From the NCBI GenBank assembly GCA_009773975.1, contig VSMX01000018.1:1-20200 (forward strand): a stretch of 20,200 bases of DNA, given 5' to 3'. Shown here piece by piece: positions 15,029 through 20,200 of this stretch. A model generated the notes under the pieces. That model made no database searches. It worked only from the letters and a program-made list of their open reading frames with translations, and was not told the origin of the DNA. Source of the DNA: Desulfovibrio sp. (GTDB lineage Bacteria; Desulfobacterota; Desulfovibrionia; Desulfovibrionales; Desulfovibrionaceae). The position numbers and the translations under genes were made by a program. Position 1 is the stretch's first letter, and every line of letters begins with the position of its first letter.

Positions 15029-15186
15029 AGGCTACAATTTGCATAATACAGGAGAAATAACCAACTTGGCAGCAGCCCTTCTGGGCTTTGCGTCTTGCGC
15101 CCGCGTCTGATACCCCGCCCGAGACTGCGGGGTGCGGGCTAATTCGGCCTGACGGACGAGGTCTCAAACCACAAAGGAACTTGCGG
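15029..15186. other. ftsK-lolA intergenic region with GC-rich hairpins
   Basis: This 158-base stretch holds no credible gene. It contains AGCCC-TTCT-GGGCT (15074-15087) and a nested GC-rich structure of CCCCGC/GCGGGG (15113-15118 with 15127-15132) inside GCCCGC/GCGGGC (15099-15104 with 15134-15139). It may be an ftsK terminator or lolA leader. It does not match the repeat families by eye. Confidence 0.35.
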
Positions 15187-15871
15187 ATGAAATTTTATAA
15201 AACATTGGCGCTGATTGTGCTTGTTGGCGCATTTTTTTGCCGGCTCTGCCGATGCCGCCCAGGATCAGAACGAATTGGTAGGCAAAATCAGAAAAACGTA
15301 TGAAAACCTGAATGCCTTCAAGGGCGAGTTCAAACAGGTGCTGAGCCACAGGGAAAGCGGCACAAATGAAAGCCGGGACGGCAGGCTAAGTTTTCAGAAA
15401 CCTCTCCTGATTCGCTGGCAGACAGCCAGGCCACATGAGGAAACTCTGGTTGTGACCGGCAAGGAGATTTGGGATTATCTGCCCGACGAGGAAATTGTCT
15501 ATCGCTACCCAGCTTCCATGGCGCAGGATTCCAGAAGCATAATCCAGGTCATCACAGGCCAGGCCGCGCTGACAAAAGATTTCAAAATCAAAAATCTTGG
15601 CAATGAAAACGGCCTGGTCAAAATGGCGCTTTATCCCAAGGAGGCTTCCCCACAGATGGTTGAAGCGAATATTTGGGTCGAGCCAGCAACAGGCTATATA
15701 AAACGCGCCAAAATAATTGATTTTTACGGCAATGCCAATGATGTGTCGTTCAAAACATTTGAACCGGCCAAAAAAATCGATGCCGGCCAATTCCGCTTTA
15801 CGCCGCCCAAAGGCGTTGAAGTGGAAGACAGGCTGGACAGAAAAGTCGAGGAACGGGAACTGTTCAAGTAG
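15187..15871 (+). CDS. lolA: Outer membrane lipoprotein carrier protein LolA, frameshifted in the signal peptide
   Basis: Periplasmic chaperone that ferries lipoproteins from LolCDE to the outer membrane. The mature protein reads well in one frame from about 15239 to the stop. It has family features: an N-terminal helix LVGKIRKTYENLNAFKGEF, a beta-rich half with GRLSFQKPLLIRW, and DYLPDEEIVYRY. The start lies in a different frame. ATG 15187, with AAGGA eight bases upstream, begins MKFYKTLALIVLVGAFF, a good signal peptide, then runs into unrelated sequence and stops at 15303. The frames meet at seven T (15232-15238). With six T the join reads AFFAGSADAAQ, a textbook cleavage site, and the product would be 227 aa. 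A TTG at 15215 would open the second frame but immediately follows a stop and gives a poor leader. This is either a sequencing error, a phase-variable or slippage site, or a recent pseudogene. Confidence 0.85.
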
Positions 15872-15891
15872 ATATCTTTACTCAAAGGCAT

Positions 15892-15934
15892 AAAAAGCAA
15901 AAGGCTTTCCAGAAAGGAAGCCTTTTGCTTTTTA
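15892..15934 (+). terminator. lolA terminator
   Basis: A 16-bp perfect stem AAAAAGCAAAAGGCTT/AAGCCTTTTGCTTTTT (15892-15907 with 15918-15933) ends in T5, 20 bases after the stop. The A-rich left arm makes it usable from the opposite strand as well. Confidence 0.9.
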
Positions 15935-15964
15935 ATTCATTTGCAAGCTGCAACTATTGGGATG

Positions 15965-16140
15965 TCAGGCTTGTACTGTCGTAAAAGCCTGAAGATCGCA
16001 ATGCAAAAAACGTGGTTTTGCGCTGCTGTCGATTACTGTATGCCAGCGAAGCTGGCTGACAGAAACGACCAGCGGCCGCCCTTCGGGTCGCTGCCTTGCT
16101 CACGCCGCCTTTGGCGGCGCGCAATCCCTTTCGGGATTGC
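15965..16140 (+). repeat. Family 1 structured intergenic repeat, copy D
   Basis: Copy D lies between the convergent lolA and nitronate-monooxygenase-like genes. Its 5' hairpin is TCAGGCTT/AAGCCTGA (15965-15972 with 15985-15992, perfect), ending at AGATCG. The core AACGTGGTTTTGCGCTGC and the best-formed central hairpin of the family follow: CTGT...ACAG (16036-16039 with 16059-16062) enclosing GCCAGC-GAA-GCTGGC. Next come CCC-TTC-GGG (16079-16087), CGCCGCC-TTT-GGCGGCG (16103-16119) and GCAATCCC-TTTC-GGGATTGC (16121-16140). A further TGTCGC/GCGACA hairpin follows near 16147-16163. The 3' hairpins may also end the - strand transcript. Confidence 0.8.
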
Positions 16141-16163
16141 GACTATTGTCGCTTGACGCGACA

Positions 16164-17267
16164 CTATGTCTTTGCACAAGCCGCATCGTATTCTTTTTCC
16201 AGGGTTGCCATCAATTCCGCCACAGGCACGATCTTGTCGACCTTGTGAACATTTGAGCCGCAAAAAGCGAAGCCTCCCTTGAGGTTGCCACGCATGGCGC
16301 TGATCAGGGCCTGGGCAATGCAATAGGGCGTTTCTTTTGGATTGCAGGTATGCAGGCAATGGAAAATACATTTGAAAGGTTTTTTCTGGCCAGCGCGAGA
16401 AGCTGCTATAAAATCGTTGAAAAGCGCACGCCCTGGCATGCCCACAGGACTGTTGATGATGGTTATGTCTTCTTCTTTGGCGTCCAGGTAGCTTTGTTTA
16501 AAGCGTATATCCGCATCGCATTCATCTGTTGCCACAAAACGCGTGCCCAACTGGACCCCGCTTGCGCCCAGATCCATGAATTTTTTAATATCCGCGCCAG
16601 AATAGACCCCGCCGGCTGCGATGACAGGTATTGCTCGGCCGCATTTGTCCTCGAATGGCCTGACAGCCTGGACGACGTCCGGAACCAGCACTTCAAGAGA
16701 GTGGCCGGAATCCTGGATTTCCTCTTGTTTAAAGCCAAGATGGCCGCCAGCCTTTGGGCCTTCGACAACAAAGGCGTCAGGCGTGTAGCCAAAGCGCGAC
16801 AGCCATTTTTTGTCAATAACGCCGGCAGCGCGCCCGGAAGAGACTATGGGAACAAGTTTGGTCTTGAATTCCTCTTTTTTCTGCTCGCACAGTTCAAGCA
16901 AATGCCTGGGCATATCAAGAGGGAGACCTGCGCCGGAAAAGATGATGTCAACGCGGTTTTCGATGGCTGTTCTTACCATTTGGCTGAATGTGGTGAGGGC
17001 AACCATTATATTGACGCCAATTATGCCATTGGTTAGCGCTTTGGCCTTCAAAATTTCGTTCCGCATGGCGCGGACATTGGCTTCTATGGGATTTTTGGCC
17101 ACATCCGGCTCTTTCATGCCAATCATGGCTCCGGCAATAACACCGATTCCACCCTGGTTGGCGACCGCCGAAGCAAGCCCGGAAAGTGAAATTCCAACTC
17201 CCATGCCCCCCTGGACAATGGGAAGTTTCGCTGTGAGATCGCCTATTTGCAATGGGGGAAATGCCAT
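16164..17267 (-). CDS. Nitronate monooxygenase / NAD(P)H-dependent flavin oxidoreductase family protein
   Basis: An FMN-dependent TIM-barrel protein of 367 aa from the 2-nitropropane dioxygenase / FabK-like group. The N terminus has PIVQGGMGVGIS, binding FMN phosphate as in the family. The motif KAGGHLG at residues 172-178 carries the catalytic-site His176. AAGGVYSGADI and GVQLGTRFVATDE line the flavin site further on. A C-terminal cysteine-rich segment, CIFHCLHTCNPKETPYC, is common in this clade. The start has CCGGAGG six bases upstream. It could be a nitronate monooxygenase or an enoyl-ACP reductase II; without fatty-acid genes nearby I favour the first, and the substrate is not certain. 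It is the last gene of the - strand run and converges on lolA across repeat D. Confidence 0.88.
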   Translation of the reverse strand: MAFPPLQIGDLTAKLPIVQGGMGVGISLSGLASAVANQGGIGVIAGAMIGMKEPDVAKNPIEANVRAMRNEILKAKALTNGIIGVNIMVALTTFSQMVRTAIENRVDIIFSGAGLPLDMPRHLLELCEQKKEEFKTKLVPIVSSGRAAGVIDKKWLSRFGYTPDAFVVEGPKAGGHLGFKQEEIQDSGHSLEVLVPDVVQAVRPFEDKCGRAIPVIAAGGVYSGADIKKFMDLGASGVQLGTRFVATDECDADIRFKQSYLDAKEEDITIINSPVGMPGRALFNDFIAASRAGQKKPFKCIFHCLHTCNPKETPYCIAQALISAMRGNLKGGFAFCGSNVHKVDKIVPVAELMATLEKEYDAACAKT

Positions 17268-17317
17268 GAATAACCTCCGGAAATCTGGGTCAGAACCTTT
17301 TCAATAAAAAACGTTTA

Positions 17318-17346
17318 TTAATAAGCCTGATTCGCGCTCTTTGCAA
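17318..17346 (-). promoter_or_regulatory. Possible promoter of the nitronate-monooxygenase-like gene
   Basis: On the - strand TTGCAA (17341-17346), 17 bases, then TATTAA (17318-17323) forms a moderate sigma-70-type promoter about 50 bases before the start codon. The 112-base gap to the upstream gene suggests separate transcription. Confidence 0.4.
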
Positions 17347-17373
17347 GACGTAGGCCACAAGAAGACCAGAAAT

Positions 17374-17389
17374 CAATTTTTAAAAATTG
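17374..17389 (-). terminator. AT-only palindrome at the end of the zinc-ribbon gene
   Basis: The 16-base palindrome CAATTTTTAAAAATTG covers the last codons and stop of the zinc-ribbon gene. It is AT-rich and would make a weak terminator at best. Confidence 0.25.
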
Positions 17390-18096
17390 TTTGAGGCATC
17401 CTTGACATCAACTATCTTTACCCCAAATTCGGCCACATTTTCCGGCGGATCATAAAAAAGAATCATGAAAGGGACTTCTCCCCCTGGCGGAATATTGGTA
17501 TTGTTGGCCAAAAGCTCAACCTTGTTATTAAGAAAAGATTCCATTTCCTTCTCGCTCAATACCTGGAGCTGGAAAAGAGAAAGCTGCGTGCCGGCAAGCT
17601 GCCTTTTAACACCTACAGGCTTTTTGTCGGCATCATATATCGCGCCTTCCAGCTCAACAAGCTCCTTGGGCGCGGGAAATTCGTTCACGACCTTGCCTTC
17701 GATGACAAAGACCTTGCCCACTTTTTCGTTGAGGACATTATACTGGCGCACATTGCGCATGGTCAGCATTTCCACCTTTTTGGCCATTTCCTCTTCAACG
17801 GGCTTTTCCGCCGGCTGGTACAGATAAAAATATGCTCCCGCTCCACCGGCGCCCAAAAGACATAGAATGAGGGCAAGCCAGATAAATTTGCTCTTTCCTG
17901 ATTTTGGCGGCGCCATTTGCGGCAGGGAATCCTTCTTGCCGGCCCTGGATTTTTGAGCCTGGGGATTTTCTGCCGCAGCCTGCCCTGGCAGCTGAAAAAC
18001 ATTGCTGCAGACCGAACAGCGCAATTTTGCCCCTGGTTTGGCAAGAGAATCTGGCAGATTAAATCTGCTTGAACAACTGGGACATTTTATCTCCAT
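17380..18096 (-). CDS. MJ0042-type zinc-ribbon membrane protein with DUF3426-like C-terminal domain
   Basis: A 238-aa protein. The N-terminal zinc ribbon has Cys5-x2-Cys8 and Cys27-x2-Cys30, the MJ0042/zinc_ribbon_5 pattern, with K-C-P-x-C at the start. A flexible linker rich in Ala, Lys and Pro leads to one membrane helix at about residues 70-93. The last 130 residues look like a beta-sandwich domain of DUF3426 type (VFVIEGKVVNEFPAPKELV... and PPGGEVPFMILF), expected outside the membrane. The family is common in Proteobacteria and has no firm function. It is 36 bases downstream of hpt, probably in the same operon. The start ATG 18096 follows a GGAG motif. Confidence 0.85.
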   Translation of the reverse strand: MEIKCPSCSSRFNLPDSLAKPGAKLRCSVCSNVFQLPGQAAAENPQAQKSRAGKKDSLPQMAPPKSGKSKFIWLALILCLLGAGGAGAYFYLYQPAEKPVEEEMAKKVEMLTMRNVRQYNVLNEKVGKVFVIEGKVVNEFPAPKELVELEGAIYDADKKPVGVKRQLAGTQLSLFQLQVLSEKEMESFLNNKVELLANNTNIPPGGEVPFMILFYDPPENVAEFGVKIVDVKDASNNF

Positions 18097-18132
18097 GCCT
18101 TCACTCCAGAATGAACTCCATACGGATTGCGA

Positions 18133-18675
18133 TTATTTCTGAACAATTTCGCAAATGCAAGGCAAGGTGCGAAATTTTTCGGCAAAATCCAGTCCATAAC
18201 CAACGATGAAACCTTTTGAAAGCCGGAATCCGGGAAAATCAACCTGGATATCGGCCTCCCTGCGCTCGTATTTATCCACCAGGCAGGCAATTTTAAGGCT
18301 TTTCGGACCTCTGGCGGAAAGCTGATCCAGCAAAAAACGCATTGTATGCCCGGAATCAACAATATCCTCCACCACCAGAACATGCTTGTTCAGGATATCA
18401 GTTTCAATATCCTTGCCAAAAATCACATGCTTCGAGCTTTCGGAATTCATGCCATAGCTCGACAGGCGCACAAAATCCAGTTCCAGGTTGGGATTTTTCA
18501 GGGCCCGCGCAAGATCGCTGAAAAAAATGAACGCTCCCTTCAGTACGCAAACGGCCACAAGCGGTTGATCTTCGTAAACCGCATCGATTTCGGAGGCAAG
18601 CTCCCTTACACGCTCTGTTATGCGATTTTCGTCATATAATGGAACAAGCTCGAAAGGGGCTGGACTGTTTTTCAT
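18133..18675 (-). CDS. hpt: Hypoxanthine phosphoribosyltransferase
   Basis: A purine salvage enzyme that joins hypoxanthine (often also guanine) to PRPP giving IMP or GMP. The 180-aa length is usual. The PRPP loop VVEDIVDSGHT is at residues 101-111. The LKGA pyrophosphate loop is at 45-48, and the C-terminal purine-site sequence KGFIVGYGLDFAEKFR is complete. AGGTGAT lies close upstream of ATG 18675. Repeat copy E occupies nearly the whole 258-base gap to the upstream tlpA-like gene, so its proximal end may supply the hpt promoter. The zinc-ribbon gene follows after 36 bases. Confidence 0.96.
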   Translation of the reverse strand: MKNSPAPFELVPLYDENRITERVRELASEIDAVYEDQPLVAVCVLKGAFIFFSDLARALKNPNLELDFVRLSSYGMNSESSKHVIFGKDIETDILNKHVLVVEDIVDSGHTMRFLLDQLSARGPKSLKIACLVDKYERREADIQVDFPGFRLSKGFIVGYGLDFAEKFRTLPCICEIVQK

Positions 18676-18708
18676 ACATCACCTGCTGGATTACCGCTGG
18701 ACAATCGA

Positions 18709-18717
18709 CTTATAGCA
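18709..18717 (-). promoter_or_regulatory. Possible hpt extended -10 promoter (TGCTATAAG) at the end of repeat E
   Basis: On the - strand TG-C-TATAAG, an extended -10-like motif, sits at the edge of repeat E, 33 bases before the hpt start. There is no good -35 hexamer 17 bases upstream (GGATAT). It corresponds to the motif at 4601-4609 in copy B. Confidence 0.4.
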
Positions 18718-18936
18718 TTTATTGAATGAAAATATCCATTTTCAATGTATATTTTCATTCATTTGCGCTGCCATCATTTCAGCCGCAGCCAGGCTGCGGC
18801 TTCATTAGCTCTGCTGTCCATTTGCGCAAGCCAGCAAAGCTGGCAACGCAAACGTCCCTGCGAGAGGCCTTCGGCTGGCCGGCTCGGGTGTCTGCTATCG
18901 CAGCCACCCGAGCATTTTCGAAGAGAAAATGCTCTA
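18711..18936 (-). repeat. Family 2 structured intergenic repeat, copy E
   Basis: The reverse-complement copy of 4379-4607. On the + strand it starts TATAGCATTTATTGAATG and ends GAAAATGCTCTA. The last three bases are the TAG stop of the tlpA-like gene (18934-18936, read on the - strand). The internal hairpins match copy B in position: GAGCATTTT/AAAATGCTC, GGTG-GCTGC/GCAG-CACC, TTTGCG/CGCAAA enclosing CCAGC/GCTGG, AGCCGCAG/CTGCGGCT, and an AT-rich stem. In the AT-rich stem B has ATCCAT with ATGGAT, while E has ATACATT with AATGGATAT. Both copies share the orientation of the gene downstream of them. Confidence 0.85.
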
Positions 18937-19404
18937 CTTGTCCGCAAGCAGGTCGTCAATGACCTGCTTGAGAAGCTCCCTGTCCGCCATACCGGGTTCT
19001 GAAATAATCATTTTTCCGTTTTTGGCAAAAAAGGCGTTATGGGGCACGCTTGTAACCCTGAAATGATCAGTTACACTCTTGCCAGCCTTGTAAACCGGAT
19101 AATTTATGCCGTTTTTTTCGACAAAAGGCATAACCGGCGCCATGTCTTCATCCACATCAAGACCGATGATCACCAGATCATCCTTTGAATAATCCTTTCT
19201 TATGTTCACCAGTTCCGGAATTTCCACCTTGCATGGCGGGCACCAGGTGGCAAAGAAGTTGAGCATTACAACCTTGCCCTTGTTTTCCGCCAGAAGTTTG
19301 CTCAAATCGGCCTGGCCGATTTCCTTCGGTTCCGCAGCATGAACCATTGAGACGCCGGCGCAAAAAACGGCCATCAACAAAATGCAAAGACAGATTTTTT
19401 TCAT
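18934..19404 (-). CDS. TlpA-like periplasmic thioredoxin-fold protein
   Basis: An exported thiol-disulfide protein of 156 aa. Residues 1-23 form a Sec signal peptide (MKK start, hydrophobic core, then V-H-A before AEP). The thioredoxin fold carries ATWCPPC with Cys55 and Cys58, the TlpA/ResA-type active site. VIIGLDVDED and the cis-proline region TSVPHNAFF are downstream. Members reduce or transfer disulfides in the periplasm, for example in cytochrome c maturation; the partner here is unknown. I chose ATG 19404 because it starts a proper signal peptide with AGGAAA upstream; the frame extends further into metH but without a signal. It begins 40 bases after metH and may be co-transcribed with it. 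Confidence 0.9.
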   Translation of the reverse strand: MKKICLCILLMAVFCAGVSMVHAAEPKEIGQADLSKLLAENKGKVVMLNFFATWCPPCKVEIPELVNIRKDYSKDDLVIIGLDVDEDMAPVMPFVEKNGINYPVYKAGKSVTDHFRVTSVPHNAFFAKNGKMIISEPGMADRELLKQVIDDLLADK

Positions 19405-19444
19405 ATTCGGGTTTCCTGTAAAATACTTGTCAGTTTGCTTGCCA

Positions 19445-20200
19445 TCATGACGTAAAGGCCTTCGCGGCGCGGACGGAATCGACGGCATCCCCGCAATAGG
19501 CATCAGCGCCAATAGATTCCGCAAACGCCGGCGTAACAGCCGCGCCGCCGACCATTATTCTTATCGGCAAATTTTTCTCCCGCACAAGCCTTACTGTGTC
19601 TTCCATTCTGGGCATGGTGGTAGTCATCAATGCGGACAGGCCAATAATACATGCCTTGTGTTCAATGGCGCAAGCAACTATCTTCTCGGCCGGCACATCC
19701 TTGCCGGCATCCACCACTTCAAAGCCATGGTTGCCCAGGAGCAGCGAAACAATGTTCTTGCCTATATCGTGGATATCGCCCTCAACCGTGGCCATGACGA
19801 TTACGGGACGCTCCCGCTTTTCCCTGTGCTTTTCAAGCAATGGGGTCAGCTTGTTCACGGCTTTCTGCATTGCTTCCGCCGAACGAATCAACTGGGGCAA
19901 AAAATATTCGCGGGTTTCGTAAAGATCGCCAACCCTGGTGATTGCGGGAATAAGCCTTTCATTGATTATGACATAAGGATCGATGCCCTTGGCGAGCTCG
20001 TTTTCGACCAGGGGCAGAATATTTTCCACATCGCCCTGCAAAATGGCGTCACATACCGAATCCACCGCAGTCTTTTCGGCAATTATTTTCTTTTTTTCCG
20101 GCGCTGCTTCCTTGCCCCAGTCGGAATAACCGGCAATAAAACGGGAGGAATTCCTGTCGCTGCCTTCCAGCACGGCAATCGCATCCAGCGCTTCCCGCAG
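19445..20200 (-). CDS. metH: Cobalamin-dependent methionine synthase-like protein, C-terminal part
   Basis: The frame is open to the right edge, so this is the C-terminal 251 residues of a longer protein. After a short tail of the preceding domain (GSDRNSSRFIAGYSDWG), a helical B12-binding cap (about LREY-type helices with YETREYFLPQLIRSAEAM) leads into the Rossmann-like cobalamin domain. That domain has the cobalt-ligand motif D-x-H-x-x-G in GDIHDIGKNIV, then GLSALMTTTMP and GGAAVTPAFAESIGADAYCGDA. The protein stops right after this domain, so the SAM-binding reactivation domain of E. coli MetH is absent. It may be MetH of the short type common in anaerobes, or a corrinoid methyltransferase of another pathway; the missing N-terminal part would decide. 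Confidence 0.85.
   Translation of the reverse strand: MREALDAIAVLEGSDRNSSRFIAGYSDWGKEAAPEKKKIIAEKTAVDSVCDAILQGDVENILPLVENELAKGIDPYVIINERLIPAITRVGDLYETREYFLPQLIRSAEAMQKAVNKLTPLLEKHREKRERPVIVMATVEGDIHDIGKNIVSLLLGNHGFEVVDAGKDVPAEKIVACAIEHKACIIGLSALMTTTMPRMEDTVRLVREKNLPIRIMVGGAAVTPAFAESIGADAYCGDAVDSVRAAKAFTS

Noticed and set aside
15215..15871. lolA as an intact gene starting at TTG 15215
   Set aside because: The TTG directly follows a stop, has no good ribosome binding site and gives a leader without a basic N terminus. ATG 15187 in the other frame has all of these, so a frameshift is the better reading.
16350..17036. A 228-codon open frame on the + strand
   Set aside because: It is antisense to the well-supported nitronate-monooxygenase-like gene and has no coding support.
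17268..17379. Shared 11-mer CAGAACCTTTT with the engB-bamD gap (near 10799)
   Set aside because: The match is short and isolated, with no wider alignment, so chance is likely.
18726..19002. Two overlapping + strand open frames (78 and 85 codons) in repeat E, with counterparts on the - strand of repeat B
   Set aside because: Peptide similarity follows from DNA repeat identity. Substitutions do not prefer third codon positions, the copies differ in start and end, and no ribosome binding sites are shared.

Overview
The window reads as a chromosomal, mostly housekeeping region from a Desulfovibrio-like bacterium (Desulfovibrionaceae, Desulfobacterota). This is an inference from the types of protein encoded (Mrp/NBP35, class I FBPase, a TrxA-TrxB-BamD run, nitronate-monooxygenase-like protein, MJ0042 zinc-ribbon protein, MetH ending at its B12 domain) and from the Gram-negative envelope genes BamD and LolA. 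No phage, plasmid, transposase, CRISPR, tRNA or rRNA was seen.

Layout. From 1 to about 16 kb nearly everything is on the + strand: the 3' part of an Mrp ATPase; a tight cluster pgsA - 83-aa unknown - ftsB/divIC-like - acidic TPR protein; an intergenic region filled with hairpins and two kinds of repeat; a lipoprotein of unknown function; fbp; tsaD; the overlapping trxA-trxB-bamD unit; engB (yihA/ysxC), the only - strand gene in this part, divergent from efp; ftsK; and lolA. From 16.1 kb to the end all genes are on the - strand, reading metH (partial) - tlpA-like - hpt - zinc-ribbon protein - nitronate-monooxygenase-like protein, which converges on lolA.

The genes cover unrelated cell functions: phospholipid synthesis, division and chromosome segregation (pgsA, ftsB, ftsK), outer-membrane biogenesis (bamD, lolA), translation and ribosome assembly (efp, engB, tsaD), thiol redox (trxA, trxB, tlpA), gluconeogenesis (fbp) and purine or methionine metabolism (hpt, metH).

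The unexpected content lies between the genes. Two families of dispersed, hairpin-rich intergenic repeats occur. Family 1 (about 175 nt) has three copies, at 4191-4368, 12315-12490 and 15965-16140. Each has a sequence-divergent but paired 5' hairpin just before an AGATCG box, a conserved core, and 3' hairpins whose arms change in a compensating way. Family 2 (about 228 nt, roughly 90% identical by hand count) has two copies in opposite orientation, at 4379-4607 and 18711-18936, and a possible decayed third copy next to engB. Both good family 2 copies place a TGCTATA motif just upstream of a gene (the lipoprotein gene and hpt). The two families share a similar central hairpin layout. Both translate into plausible-looking peptides, but the substitutions do not favour third codon positions, so they look like structured RNA/DNA or MITE-like elements rather than genes.

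Two genes have defects at their starts. lolA is split between two frames by a run of seven T in the signal-peptide region. ftsK has no ATG or GTG start; an ACG sits at the ideal distance from a good ribosome binding site. These could be real decay or unusual expression, or sequencing errors.
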